From positions 30,802-94,801 of the forward strand of contig NW_019776030.1 of assembly GCF_001039355.2 (NCBI RefSeq): a stretch of 64,000 nucleotides of DNA, written 5' to 3'. This DNA is from Lingula anatina. Lineage: Eukaryota > Brachiopoda > Lingulata > Lingulida > Lingulidae. Every line of letters starts with the position of its first letter. Position 1 is the stretch's first letter. The translations under genes were made by a program, and so were the position numbers. Shown piece after piece: positions 10,501 through 24,554 of this stretch. Below the pieces are notes generated by a model that saw nothing but the letters and a program-made list of their open reading frames with translations, did no database searches and was not told the DNA's origin.

Positions 10501-13212
10501 GACAAACGAATAGATGGAAACTGATAAAACGAACAAGAAAGAAAGAAAGAGAACTTTACCTAAAATCTGAATCTTTCCTCCTATGGACAATTTTTCCCTC
10601 CTCGTCAATAATTGAGCTGCCTCCCATAGCAAACCGCTCCAGGAAGGAGTCTGGCCGTCTGTCCACATCGCTGTGGCGTTTCCCTGTCGCCCATGTATGG
10701 ATTGTCTGAATATGTAAAATATTCAATTGTCTGAATGTGTAAAAAATATTCAGGTGAATCTCATTGCGCTTATCGTTAATGATTCTTGCTTTTAATGATG
10801 AGTTTCTTCCGAGAAAATTGCACTTATGTTAACCTGATGCGTCTCATTAAAATGCTTCAAAGCAGATCTTGGGTCGTTTTCATAAAAGAACTTTCTAAAG
10901 TATTAAATAACTTTATGCTATCTGGTCTAATTCAGTTCAAAATAAATCCCTAACAGTCCACTTTAATAGAGTGAACCTGGGTATGAAACATTTGCCATAC
11001 ATTTCTTATGATAGACCAACATGTTATAGTATGGAATGGTATGGTATATGATATGATATGATATGATATGATATGATATGATGTAACAAAACTTGATCGG
11101 TTAGTTTGATTCAATTCTCGTGTAAGAATTTGCTGCCCTTTTGCGCGAGGTAATACATTTGACTTTCCTTGTCCACAAGATGGCATTCGGATCGATTCTG
11201 TGCCCACGGTTTGCGAAAACAGTCTTTAGCATGTGAAAGCTTGTAGTTGTGTAATTATTGATCACGTGTTTTTAGTGCACTTCCCCCTCTAATAACAGGC
11301 TATGTGATTTGTCTGTGTCTGTAAGCTTCAAAGCTATAGATTTGTTGGACATACTTTCCATTTCAATGATTGGGTTGGAGCAGGAACAGATTGATGTCTG
11401 TCGTCATTTTATTGAATCAGATCTAAACATATTAATCTAGATAACGAAATTGTTTTTGATGCACTAAATGAAACACTTGCTAAAATGACAACATTACATG
11501 TGCAGCTTCAGTACAGTCTAACTAAGATAAGATGCATTATTCAATCAGGGCAATAATGTTATTTTATAATTTCATGCTCTAGCCTCAGGTGACAATGTTT
11601 TCGTAAAACATTTGTCATTTGTTGTCCTTTTTATATTTTTGGTTATTTATCATCAATTCATAGCGAAAAGCAAATGCTTTGTCCAAGATACAGTGGGTTC
11701 AATAAATGCAAAGTGCCAAAGTCGCTCAAAATTAACGCTATTCCATAGACAAATTTAGCACAGAGTCAGGGTCTTGTGAGGCTGAAACGAACTTTGATGA
11801 CGTCTTCTTTGGTAACGTGGTTTAGTGGTCCCGGTCCCTACAAAAATCAAACAGTCGACGGAGGGGAGTTTATCGAAACCCGTTTATGTAACTTCCTTTA
11901 AGTCCAAATTGACTTGTTTTTGGCTGACATAAAGATGATAAGTATTACATTTAGAACTTCTTACTGACATTACGCATACAAAAGAAATGGCAGCAAGAAC
12001 AGGTGACAGTCACGGATTGCGCAAATGGAAAAGTCGAGTGTCTGTCAACGTTTGAGTTGTCTTGTTTTAACAAGCATAAGCTATAGACAGAGTAAGCTCT
12101 TGACTGAGTTTTTATCAAGCAATTTCAGTCACCCAGAGACAGATTATCTCGTCATAAGTCCGCACTGTTAAGACAAAGCTATTTAATCACCAACTTCGAT
12201 ATTCCGTAACAGATTTGACGCAAAACACCTAATAACATTTACACTGTACAAATTATAGTCGTACCCCAATTTCACGATATTCTAATTGAAGACTTATTAT
12301 TATTATTATTATTATTCGAAATTTTCTTTAATCCATCTTAGAATATTATCCATAAAAATGGCAATTGGTATTTTTTTTCAATTTAGTGGCATTTAGTGGC
12401 ATGTATGGCAATACATATACATGTAACAGGACCCCGTAGCCAACGTCACATCCAAAACTCGACTAGTTGGAGACAAAATGTGATACTAGGTACATGTATG
12501 GATAGTTTGAAGAACGTACCTTTTACACCAAGATTGATCGGTATAGGCTGTCTAAATATCACTTTTTACATATCGGGTGACAAATTCTATTCACAATATG
12601 CAAGCAAAAGATCAGGAAATGGTAACGTGTGCTTTCATCTAAATACGTAACGCTATATGCCAAGCAATGCACGTTATAAACGTTTTTTTTTTTCATTCAA
12701 GAATAATAAAATATATGGAATTTCGCTTTTAGACGAAATATCAAAGAAAATGTTTGCACTTTCCTGAAAAAAAGGTCAATTTAATCTAGAGATAAAAATT
12801 TTATAAAACATCGTTCAGACGGAATGTCTTTCATGATTTTCATCATTCAAAACTATACCCCCACGCTCCAGTACTAACTACTTTTGTGGGAAGGTTGTGT
12901 GTGTAGTGAAAGATAAATGAGACAACGATTTCACCAACTCACCTGTAAGGTTTTCACAACTTTACCGAGTGTCGTCTGATAAAACCTATCTTCTTCCGAG
13001 CTTTGTTGCTCAATGCGTATTATCTCCGAACATGCATCGTCTTCAACAGGCCTTAAACTGCGGGGACTTAGCTGTCCATTTTCCACTGTGGAAACCACTG
13101 AACCCCTTGCTGAAAGCCCCGGAAGATTGGGGGATAACCGTCTCCCATCCGTAGTCTCGGGTCGACCCGGGACGTCGTCTGCAAATGGATGTACTGCTGA
13201 TCGTAACGACAT
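7537..13212 (-). CDS. CNGA-type cyclic-nucleotide-gated cation channel, 677 aa, four coding exons
   Basis: Coding exons on the minus strand are 13212-12943, 10705-10560, 10158-9947 and 8942-7537, with GT..AG at every junction and matching phases (0, then AG|A Arg, then G|GT Gly); the sum is 2034 nt. The product is a plasma-membrane channel that passes Na+, K+ and Ca2+ when cGMP or cAMP binds. Exons 2-3 give the pre-S1 region ([18 protein letters not shown]) and S1-S2. Exon 4 gives S3, S4 ([14 protein letters not shown], about 257-270), S5, and the pore with [10 protein letters not shown] (filter TIGET 350-354, the acidic filter typical of CNGA). S6, the C-linker and the cyclic-nucleotide-binding domain follow (about 486-590; [10 protein letters not shown], Arg548-Arg549-Thr550). 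A C-terminal coiled coil (about 612-655) matches the CLZ trimerisation segment of CNGA subunits. Length is usual for the family. It would serve sensory transduction; the tissue is unknown. Confidence 0.95.
8943..12942 (-). other. Introns 1-3 of the channel gene
   Basis: Introns are 12942-10706, 10559-10159 and 9946-8943. Intron 1 holds the pentanucleotide microsatellite at about 11042-11082. No nested gene was found. The G-rich stretch at about 9697-9750 (GTGGACCCGGGATTT, then GGGG runs) may be one end of a decayed MITE of the 4096 family. Confidence 0.6.
11042..11082 (+). repeat. (ATATG)n microsatellite
   Basis: About seven uninterrupted ATATG/ATGAT units, preceded by imperfect GGTATGGTAT units, within channel intron 1. 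Confidence 0.85.
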
Positions 13213-16200
13213 AATTATCGTTTTGTTCAGTTTCTTTTTTAACGTTTTAAAGTCATTGTTTCATAACGAATGACGTCATCGACTTCTAGATTTGCCACTG
13301 ATCGAAAATCCATTTGTCTAAATGTGTCCTTGTACAGCGTTTTAGCGGATTGTGGTATCTTTTTTTTTATGATCCACATGAACCTCTGTCATCTCTTAAT
13401 TCGCGCGTTTTAAGTACATTGTTCGAACATTAACATCACTGGAACCAATGTCATTCTTTTTGTAGTTGATTCAATAAAATCATACTTGATGTGTGGTAAA
13501 TAGCATCGTGTTTCGGGAATCAGGCAATTAACAATGTGATCAGGATCATTCTTTTATCTATTTCCGAGCACTGTCGTAGGCTAAAGGTCTGTTGTCTCAT
13601 ATTTCCCAATAAGTCTGTACATGTTGATCTTGATTTCGACCCTGTGATATCGTCTGCTGCTTTTTGGCGCGAGTTCTTCCAGCGTTCTCTGTATCATTAA
13701 ATACAAAGCCGGATGTAGAGGTATGATATCGATCCTTGAACAGAATACACAAAAAGGTAAAAACATCCGAGTTTCTAGTGAGGTAATCCAAATGCGTATA
13801 TTGTTTTGAATCAGTTTTGTTGACAAATTCAAAGACAATGTCTATTAACTTTCTTCATAGGATGCCAAAGTTTTGAAGTCTCCATTTTTGTGAAGGCACT
13901 TTTTCTCAGTTAATCAGATGTCATGTATGTGAACATGAAGTACATCTTCAGTTGTTTGTGTTAAGAGTCGCCATGGTGTTGTGAGTTTTGCATCTCTGTT
14001 GCCTAGTACAAGTTCTCCATTGATATAATTTGGAAAAGAACAGCTAGCCTGGTAAATTTGATACAAACGATTATCGTCGTCTACTGAATAACGGCATTCT
14101 TATTCTGTGAACCAATGTAATTGTCGCACAGCGTTATCTCCTGATATGTCATATGTAAAGAGCTCCTTATATACGTTAGGCCCACACAAGTTTTCTGTTA
14201 CACAAATTCTCTGATGCCATTTTCTCCCTAAAGGTCATACATGATGGACTGCTTGCATTCTAAGTTGTAGCGCGCTGGCTCGAATTTATCTGGAAATAGT
14301 AAAGACACACAATAAACACCTGAAAGTAAGGAGTTCGATGAATTTAAACACGAAAATTTGCTATTGCGGAGAAGTGAGAATCAATGCCAATTTGTCAACA
14401 TAACTCAGAACTTGAAGAGAATGTAAATAAATATCATCGTACAATTGCGGTCGTAGCAAAATCAAGTTGTTCTTCTATAGTGTGGCACAAAACAATTTTG
14501 ACATTAAACGAGGAGCTCTTATGAGGTTTTCGTGTTTGCGCAATATTCTATAGCGGCATGATCCATCACAGTCCCTAGAATCCTGACACTTTGACATCAA
14601 CGTCGGATATTAGATCGTTCATCAACGCACCGCCGTATACAGTCCTCATAAATCCGATATATAAGAAAAGTTTATCTTTAAACTCCGTGGATGGTTTTTA
14701 AGTATGTTATATATTCAGTGTCGTTCAAATCTGGCTCCAGCCTATACTGAAATGGGTTTAAAAAACATGAAACGCGGGAACTCCGTTACTGGCCGTTTAT
14801 TTTAAATGTTGACGAAACCAATTTCATAGGTCGTCGTATTGTAAAATGTATTTTCTTTCACATATGTCAAAATAAGTAGATAACTAATTCTAAGTAATAC
14901 CTAATGTCCAATTCTTTTGGAAACTGTTCTTGACTGCAATGCCATTCAAAGCGGGCAATCCATCCCCAAAGCCCGCGTCTGCGTGGAAACCAGAAAAATT
15001 GACAGTGATATCTGTATTACATAATATTATAAGAAATGGATGGTTTGTCTTTGTCTGGGTTATTGACCTTAAGCAGAAATCCAAGTCTTTGCGATAAGTA
15101 TCATTTATCTAATCTGTGACCGCTCTGATCAATATAATCTGCTTACGATATTGGATTATGCAACATTTGGTCCGGCGATATTATGAATATTGTCTGGAGC
15201 TGGGGCCCGCCGTGAGTTTGATGGCTCTTACAATGTATCGCACAGGGAGACGAATAATATGTGTGGATTAAACACATTGCGTCTGTCTTTGACATTTATA
15301 AATCGCCTGTGTCACCACGACGGGTTCTCTATTTCAAACGCAATGCAATAATGGCGGAAATTACATGTTGCTTTCTGCCTTCTTTGTAACCAAGGATTTT
15401 GTTAGCAGTGACAGAGCCTTTCCGTCGTGGCAAAAGAAAGGAAGCCAAAACAAATTAATTTGCCTCTGTGGGCAGGCCTCATATTGCCGTAAAAATCCTC
15501 CACAGCCTTCCCGTTAAACTTCAGTTGTATGGAGAAAATACTGTTAACTTAAAGGGATAGCAACTCTTCGCATGAGATCTATATTTCACAATAAATACTT
15601 TGTAAACAACTCATAGAAATATAATATATTTTATTTTACCACAAAAGCGGCCGTTATAGCAATTGATCTAAAATCTCTGCTTGTCATCGGACCACGTGAC
15701 CTCCATAGATGGATATACTCTGTAATAACCTCTTAAGAGATTATTACAATAAAAAACTTTTTAGAAAAAAACCAGGGACTAACTTTGAATGTAGATATCG
15801 ATTCATTAACCACTGATAAGTGTGGGAAAATTGCTGTTTACCCCAGAAAAAAAAATTTTTTTTTTCAAAATGAACAGTTGTTATCCTTTTAGTGTTAAAT
15901 AGAAAATTACGGTTCGTCCATCTATCTTGACATCCGGAACGTGTACAATGGGTAAAGATAACCGATTATTGTAATATACTTTTTGTCTTATAAGCAAGGC
16001 CGAGATTTATTGCCTTAAAATACCGCATGGCAAGACAGTTCACTGCATTTTTATTTATTTGTTGATAATTGACATGAATATATTGCTTTAGAACTTAATG
16101 CAAAAACTGGAACAATCACGGGTTTAATTATACTTTGAAGCTACAGAGTAAATTTATTTACGATACAGATCTTATCCACTTACCATATTTCAGTTAAAAT

Positions 16201-19200
16201 AGCGTTCGTGTTTAATAACTATTATACTATATGGGCAGTGTCTGTCACTTTGAGCTACTTCTGGTGAACACGAAACACACAACAAGAGCATCCCACCTCC
16301 ATGAATAAAAATGCATTCAAGATATGTCCTAAACGAGTCCAAATATCAACAGAAATTGCCCTTTGCCGAATCTCCAGCGAATAACGTATCTGACATGTAG
16401 CGGGGGCAAAATGAATGCCGGTCAAATATATCTATCAAACAACCTGACATATGCCTATCTAACAAACACGACTCTGATATCAATTTGAATGATAATTGTA
16501 CTATCGGCAAAGAGCTCTGCCCTTTGGAATACGCTGAGAGATAGAACGAACAACATTGGGAACGACCAAGCATAAAAACAATCGATATCTATTCCGAAAG
16601 GAAAATTAAATAATAGCTTTAATTAAGATTCCGCCTCTGTACCAAAACCCGAGTTGATATTTTTCAAAACTGAATTGAAAATAATATTTCCGTGAAGTAA
16701 TCCTTGAAATTTGTTTTCACCCTCAATGGAACATTATTTAAGGAGAGAATCAAACCTAGAATTGCTATAGCCCTATCAAGAATAGCTCTTGCAAACAACA
16801 ACAACAACAACAACAAAATAATGATAAAAATATTCAATGACTTTCAAACATCTGAGCACTGTTCCAATTTTCTCAATGCCAAATGAATTAAAAACGCTGC
16901 TTCCTTATATACCAGTTACTTCCCTTTTCACCAAAATAGACTCCGAGATGAGGAATTTCTACACATGATCTCCTCGATGAACCCTAGTTTAGTTTCGCAT
17001 AATCAAACAACCCTGACAGTTCAAGTGTACACGAATGTAAATGTGGTTTGTTTCCAGCTTAAAGAGTTTGCCCTCATTTGATCCAGTATTTCTGGGAATT
17101 GGATTGATCGATCATATGTGTCGTAGAAGAATAGCACACGCGATGACAAGAACTGATACATGGGGAGCAACATGTTGTCCGATAGACTGCTTGCAAAATA
17201 CCAGTAAACCCTTGACCCGACTTGATCTTCGTTCACTCTATCCTCATTAGTGTGATAAATCCATATGTCTTAGTCACCTTCATAATCTTTAGATTCAAAT
17301 ACGATCTTAATTATATGAAATCCGCCAAAGAAATTACGAGGAATCGATTGGGCAGTCGAAAAGCACAATGTATTTTGTATAACCATGGCTTCCAGCAGGC
17401 AGAGGGAGAGAACACGACAGTGTATTCTTTGGAAGAGAAGACTTAAGAAGAATAGGCACCTACCCCCATCTTTTTTGCATAAATATTGCTTTTCAAAATC
17501 GCTTTTGTTAAATGCTTAAGTACACGTGTTTTCACAAGTTAAGCACTGTTGAGACATCCTGAACAAACATGTTTAAAGTAGTAAAGGTACCAGTACAGCA
17601 GCTAGCGGATACAGTTCTGAGGAAAAAGGTCGCCTTATTTTTTAAATGCCCCCTTTAATTAAAAAAAGTTGTTAAATAAAAAGGAAACATTGTGATATAT
17701 TGTAATCTGTCTGAATATTGAATATATGTTTGCTAATGGTAATGGAACGGTAACATATAATAGCAGTTCAATGTTTAAGGTTTAGGATGATGTCAAACTG
17801 CTGTATCTCATGGAAAACAATCATTTGAGATTCTTATACAATACATGATACATCGTCAATATCTTATGAAGTAATGCAAAATGAATGTGCATTGAACAGA
17901 ATTTTGATAATACGCAGTCACAGGGGAGAAAAATAACAGTGCAGCGTACTAAAACGTGACGACAGTAACGGTTTACATACCTGTATGTTGTCCATTTTAC
18001 ACACACAAACCTGAAATTGGTTTAGAACAATGGAAAACCATCTACCATGCTCCTCATTTACACGCTATTGTTATCGTGTAGACCAATCACTACGTCTGCA
18101 TTCAGTAAACTACCAGAGAAACGATCTCTTGTCATTAGGAATTGGTGGTAAACCGTGAGGCATATAATACAGCACATGGTAAATTTGTGCTTAAGAACCT
18201 GTCATTTTGTCAATCATCAACAATACATTATCATGCATTGGTTTGGTTGCTATGTCTTGTTCAGATTCAAGAATGAAGCTTATGTTATAGCCAGTCTTTC
18301 AAAACAGCGTTGACAGTTATATTTAAAGAAATGCACAGCTATACAAACTGTAAAAAAAGTATGACCTACCTGTGGTCTTTGCCTTGTACTGTGGTCTCAA
18401 AACGATCTCATTGGCAATGTCAGGTATATTGTGCCATTATATAATGGGAATCCAAGTTCAGCGCTTCACTAAATCTATGATTCATAAGTTCACAACGCCC
18501 AAAGTTCACTAGGTACTGGTTAACAACTCACAATAAAAGATTCTTCATAGGAAAGGAATTGCCTTGAATATACCTTAAGGAAATACTTTGCATATGTATA
18601 ATAGATCTTGTAGAATATTTTACATATAAAACATATTGTTTGCATTTCAGTCCAACATTATTTGACAATCCTATGCTCTTGAATGTCTATTTGAATGGAT
18701 AAGAACTCCATATATATATATCTATTTCTTTTTCAGATAACGAAACATATTCCGCTCTGCTGATATTTCACTTTTGCTGTCTCGATGTAGGCTGGATGAT
18801 AATAATATTTAGGTATGCTTTTCCTACCCAGACATTCCGCTAGTCTAAAAGTCTAAACACAAAGCATATATTCCAATAACAAACACTTTAGGCAAAGTTC
18901 ATTGCTGGTTTACTTTCCTTATCATTATATGTTTTGATCACAATTTCCTCGAGTTCCCATAGAAAAGTAATTAATTATGGAACACCTTACAGTCGACATT
19001 TATGAAGATCGTGATAAAGGGATAGGTGATCTATTGGGGAAATGTCTTCGATATTGGACAGCTTTCGTGCTGTAACAATCACATAAGATAGCATGTCATT
19101 CTCAACGTTATTTCCAATAATGGGCACTTGCGTAAAGGAAACGTCGATGAGATGAACCCGTACATGTAAATGCACATGCATTTATAGGGTTTCCCAAAGT

Positions 19201-21962
19201 GATATCTGCCTTTCGCAAAACCAAGCCGTTAAACCATGCATTGAGTCAGAGTCAGCACCTAAGATAGCCAAATCCTTGCATAATGCTGAAAAAACAAGCA
19301 ATTGTTTGACAGATTTTACCAGGGGGATATGGGGTTTCTCTGGAAATATATATCCGTTGAATCAAACCGAGATAAAGAAGTCGGCAGAACTCATGATTTA
19401 CCTAGCATGATTATAGATATGTAATTCTCTTATGAACGTATTCCTGGTATTTAACTAACGTTCATATGGAAAGTAATTAGTTCAGCATGCAATCTCTAGA
19501 TCTCAAATGAGAATGCATCTGTTTTTATTTAAGCCGACAGTTTTGCATGCCAAGTATTGGATTAAACTGCTGTCATTTTGCGACAGAGGACGGCAGTGCT
19601 TAGTATTAGGGAAGATTGCCAGCTTGACATCCGTTATTTGAAACTCATCCTTTTGCTTTATTACAAAGATTATAATCAGACTTTCAAATAAGTGAGGATA
19701 TAGTGCACGTGGCAGGCTTAGGATATGCAAATGAGTGCCCCAGGAGAGAGAACATGCGAGACTCTGCGAGAAAAGGGAGGGCCAACAACGCTTTCGAACA
19801 CGTTTGGCTGGAAAGGCGAAGGCACCCTGTAGAAAACTAACACGCACGTGGCCGCTTAGTGGCAAGAATGTTTTTCGAGGAAGCTATTCAGACAAATGAT
19901 AATAATAAGCAGCTAATTTGCACAGATTAATACGAAAGTAACCTGTAATCGTAGTAATCCCAACAGATTAGTGCAAATTGTCGCTCTTGTTAATTTCACA
20001 AAGGCCAAGTTCATATCTGGATCATAATGTAATTTCCTATTCATTGGCTGCATTAACACGGGATTGAAAAATTGCATCTGCACAAATGAAGACCAGTGAA
20101 ACGAAATAACCCGATAGAGAACAAATCCGATATTACAAAAAGTAGATCTATCCCTGATCATTTATTGCTATCTAGCTGATTAGAGGGCATGATGATTCTT
20201 CCCTTTGGAGCCGTTGTAGGAAAAACAGAGCGACCAGGCAAGCAAGTACTCCGAGGTCCCTATCGCTGAGACCAGTCTTATCATTTTTATAAATCTTTCA
20301 CTTTCAGCTTAACTACGGACCTGGTGCTTGTAGCCCAAAATTATTGCTCACAATCTTAATATCCGGATTATTCCAAGATATTCCAAGAGAAAGTTCAGTA
20401 ATAGAAACTAACAATTACATCTGTGTTGTAATTATCCCCAACCCACGGTATAGATTATGCAACTACGCGTAAGGGCTTGTTTTTTCCTTATCGCCACAAA
20501 ACAATCGCCAGCAACACGTCTTACTTTATTAATGTTAAAACAAGAATTTCTGATATCACGCACAAGCTAGCGACTTCTAATCCATCTCCCCCATGTGTAT
20601 TCTTAATAGCATCAATGTGGGCAGTTATCTTATCTTATTCACGTTTTAACAACCACTAGCTGCCTCTGTAGGTTTTCCCAAACACCTAGATAAGTTTCAA
20701 ATTTAATATTGCAATCTTCTAATTGAAAAGAAAAACCTTACGCACTAAACTACAATGTTCATAGAAAGGATGTATGTCTCGAGTAGAAAAACTGAGAAGG
20801 GAAATAATTTGTGTTGTAGATGAAACGCTGTGCTTAACTGCTGTCATATTGCCTTTTACTTTTAAGGTCAATAATTACAGTTAGCATCGGTGCACACCAG
20901 TTTATCATCTCTGCCGTTTCTTTAATCCACCCTTGTTTTTAGAAACCCGGGTCTCTTGTTGGCATTGGTCGAAAGGAAGAAAGCCCTGGGAATCCGCCTA
21001 GTTAAGAACTAATGGCATTTAAAATGTTCCGAGTTTCCCTGTGTTAGTATTGTATTCATTGTATTGCCAAAACGGGCATAAGCATGGAGAGACCAAGAGA
21101 GTTGAACGCTGAAAAATGCACAACTTGTTCCTATACCATCCCAATAAATATCACACTTGGCAATGAAAGAAAAAGACAAACGCTGAGTAGTTCCAACATC
21201 ATTTGTACATTCACCCTTATTTCTGTCACGATTCTTTGTTGAATGGTTAATTGGATTTCACGTTGTCCCGATCATTTACTTTAGATTCACAAGCACCAAG
21301 CGCCTAGCTTGCTATATTGATGCACGCAACAGCACGAAGATCACGAAACAGCATGGAAGAAATCTGCTGCATGCAGCAAAGTACACCAAAATGGTGCTTA
21401 GTTAATACACATATCACTATCTTGAGACATTTTGTATCTATATAACTATATATCTAGACAGCAAAGGGAATGTCTAATATGGTCCTCCCACGCCCTCCTC
21501 CCTCCGCTCTCCCCCAGTATAAATATGGATGCACTGCTTCATCTCCATAAGCTATTTACTTGTTTTTTTTATGGAGACAATCATTAAGCAAACATATGCA
21601 GTTTGCACCGTTAGCATCAAAACTAATTACTGTGGCTTTATCTCACGTATGGAAACCATTACCAACACTTGATGAACAGCAGAACGTCAAGAAGTGATCT
21701 TAAATCAATGGTTAGATCCGTGCATCGCAAACTTTGATGTTGATTGTGGTATTCAGAACGTCCAGAAGGACACTATAATCAAACGTATTAAGTTCTTTAT
21801 ACGGAAAACGTCTCTACATCTCCTCTTAAACTTGATGTTTACGTTGAACCAGGTGAATAACTGAATATCTTGTATTCTCTGTGTACGAACAGCAAACGAA
21901 GTGAATATATCCTTTACATAACGTCTTGGGAATCATAACTATGTCGTTTTGACATGAAAATG

Positions 21963-22007
<45 letters not shown>

Positions 22008-22543
22008 TTAACCATTGTCCGCCTTCAAATAAAATTCATTTGTTTTCTTATGTGGTTATTCTTTGCATTTATATTGCATACTTCTAAAAGATTAACAGGT
22101 TGATAAAAATTAGATACACATATCTCTAAAGTAATGGAGTTGAATAATTGTAAGTAACAGGTATTTTTAAGGATTTGTCGCAGTCTTAAAAATCTTTTAA
22201 AATACAATTTGAAATTCATAATGAACATACTGACAAAATGTATGTTTCCAATGCGTTCGGTGTCATCAACAAGCCCGGTGCAATTTTTTCAATTATTTTT
22301 TATACCAAATCGAAAATATTGTTAGACTTTCATCAAAATTGATGCCATAAACGTTTATAATTAGCAAAACGTTGTCACGTTTTCAAAAAGAAATAACAGG
22401 TCCTACCTTTCAAAAACACAAAACGGAATTTTTGTGTTTCACGTTTACCTCGCTCCGTTCTCAATCTTAATCTAACTGAAGTCACCGCGCACTGCTGTGA
22501 CGGCTTCGTTCTTGATTGCGATGAAGTTGTGCGGTAAGTTACC
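13213..22543. other. Gene-poor stretch of about 9 kb
   Basis: Only short, frame-inconsistent ORFs occur, none with a recognisable domain. It contains (ACA)n at about 16796-16815 and (AC)n at about 21965-22007. Two blocks, about 15180-15520 and 19800-20160, have balanced composition and several TAAT or GATTA words such as CAAATTAATTTGC. They could be regulatory, but nothing in the sequence proves it. CCAGTATAAATATGG near 21518 looks like a TATA element after a C-rich stretch, with no gene recognised behind it. Confidence 0.5.
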
Positions 22544-22687
22544 ATGGAAACAATTCGTGTTCTCAGTCTCAAGTTGTGGGTCTTCGCATCACTGGTGATT
22601 GTCTTGTTATCTTGTGATGTATACAGGGATATTGGATTTGCCAACAATAGGATTTGCCTCGAGAGTGGTATTCATACAACGCACTGA
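22544..22687 (+). CDS. Small ORF with signal-peptide-like N-terminus, 47 aa, doubtful
   Basis: ATG in a favourable context (ACCATGG) opens METIRVLSLKLWVFASLVIV followed by LLSCDVYRDIGFANN, then TGA. Residues 10-23 are hydrophobic with a small residue and Cys after, like a secretion signal. A donor-like GCG|GTAAGT lies just upstream. It could be a first exon or a chance ORF; no downstream exon was assigned. Confidence 0.2.
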   Translation: METIRVLSLKLWVFASLVIVLLSCDVYRDIGFANNRICLESGIHTTH

Positions 22688-23507
22688 GTTTTAATATTGT
22701 TTGCCTCGACACCATTTAACGGACATTGACAGACATATATAATATATGAATTTTGTCAAGTCGTCACTGTGATTTAAAAGTACATTCGTAGCGATAAAAA
22801 AGGAGTTCGGATTGCCAGTAAACTAGACAAACATTTAACTGTGATATTTGAAATGTATTTGTAAAAAATCAGTTCAGTGCCACTGATAGATTATAGAAAT
22901 ATGTACGTCATAGGCACATGTGTCACTTGTATGTCAATAACGTACAGTTCATGATACGCAATAAACTGACAGATCGGGCATCTGAATTTCTTTGGGTAAT
23001 GTCTGTTTAGTTTTTCTGACAGCAGAGAGCTACAATGGAAGGCATCTATGTCAAATGGATCAGGCTCCATTTATATAAGAGACTGAATATTCTAGTTGTC
23101 TTTGCCGCAATTCTATTATTTGTTAATCTTGGCAAGATTTAAGGAAGCCACTTAATGAACTTTGAATGCCCAATTGTCTTTTTGTGTGCTTCGTAAAATG
23201 CTTACATTAAGAACTTGTCAAATGTTCATGTCACAAAATTCTTAATAAATCTCTTTAAATATTCTTAATTAAAACGAAGAAAACACTTCGCAAAAAAGGA
23301 ACTTCACAGATGCATTTCCTTATGTATCTAATACCGCGTGGCGAAAGATAATTTATATTGCTTTTATTTTAAGGTTGCGCAAGAATTAAATAATGAATTG
23401 ATTTTCAAAGGAAAACCTTATGAGTACTGAGAAGAACGCGTTTTCCGAGGGGATATTAATTTCTCAATTACATTCTGACACATTGCACATGACAAATGAT
23501 GACGCTG

Positions 23508-24543
23508 TAATAGATTTGAACGAGACGGTAACAACTGCTATTCCTCGACAATGACTGCTGATTGATGGGTGCGAATAACGAAGGAAGTGCACTCACACAC
23601 GCGCGCGCGCGCGAGCTCTCGCGTGATATCCCTGTTAATAACAAGTAAGCTCAACCACGAGACATTTGAATTGAATATCGAGTTCTAGATTTAAGCAATA
23701 AAAGATATTTAACATAAGTTGGACTAACTTCTCGCTAAACAGTTTTGTCGTGGTGTATGGAGATTTGTGTACACCGGTGTAAAGTATATTCATTTCACAA
23801 TGTGTGAATTCACAAATTTCATTTATTCAAATGGTGAAATGCTATCGATCAAAACCAACTTGTTTCAAAGCCGTAATGTACAGGCATGGCATGGCTTAAA
23901 CGTTACTGATGAGTTTCTCGCACTCAGACTATTCTCTTAACCTTTTCATATAAACAATGGTTAAAAGGTATTCAATATAGGATTAACCAGCCAAATCGAA
24001 ATTTCCCTTAGAAATAAAAGTAATTTTCCCTTTCTGAGAATCATTGCTAGACCCGTCCTTGCACTTGTATTATAGCATTTCTGACTAAATTAGTTAGTTC
24101 TAAGTGACTGGCAAGTACGTCAATTACGCCGCCATATCTTCCTGTATTGTCTTTTTTAAATTTATTTTTCTTTTTTAGGAATTCTATCATTTTGAATTAG
24201 TGAATTGGCAAGAATGAGTAGTTTTTGCAGAAAAAGTAAATATAGAAATTTGCATCTGGCGTCTTTTTAAACATTGACACCTTTGAGCAAATTAGCACAC
24301 CTTTGAGCAAATATTTGTCCCCAAATCAAGATTTGCTATCCTTTTGGCTTTTAGAGATTAAAAAAAAAATACAAGGACTAGAGGTATGGTTTTGGTGAAG
24401 GAAAACCAACACAATCAAAGCGCAGCAAAAAGTCTTAAATCATTTTAAATATTAAAATCTATTCTGAGTTAAGTTGGTCAGTTATCACTATATATTACCA
24501 GTTAGATTAAAAAGATTACCCTGAATTGCGATCCAATTTATAC
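23508..24543 (+). repeat. Left copy of a direct duplication ending at an N (probable contig overlap)
   Basis: This 1036-bp block is repeated at 24555-25586 with only scattered substitutions and a few indels (for example 18 extra bases near 24640 in the right copy). The left copy stops exactly at the single N at 24544 and the right copy starts 11 bp after it. That is the expected look of two haplotype contigs joined without merging. Confidence 0.85.
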
Positions 24544-24554
24544 NGACTCGACTA

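Noticed and set aside
13013-13273. ORFs on the + strand opposite the first channel exon
   Set aside because: They are shadows of the minus-strand coding exon 13212-12943, which has a proper ATG, donor and matching next exon.
19503-19865. 120-codon minus-strand ORF
   Set aside because: No domain, no splice partner, odd composition; expected by chance in a stretch of this length.
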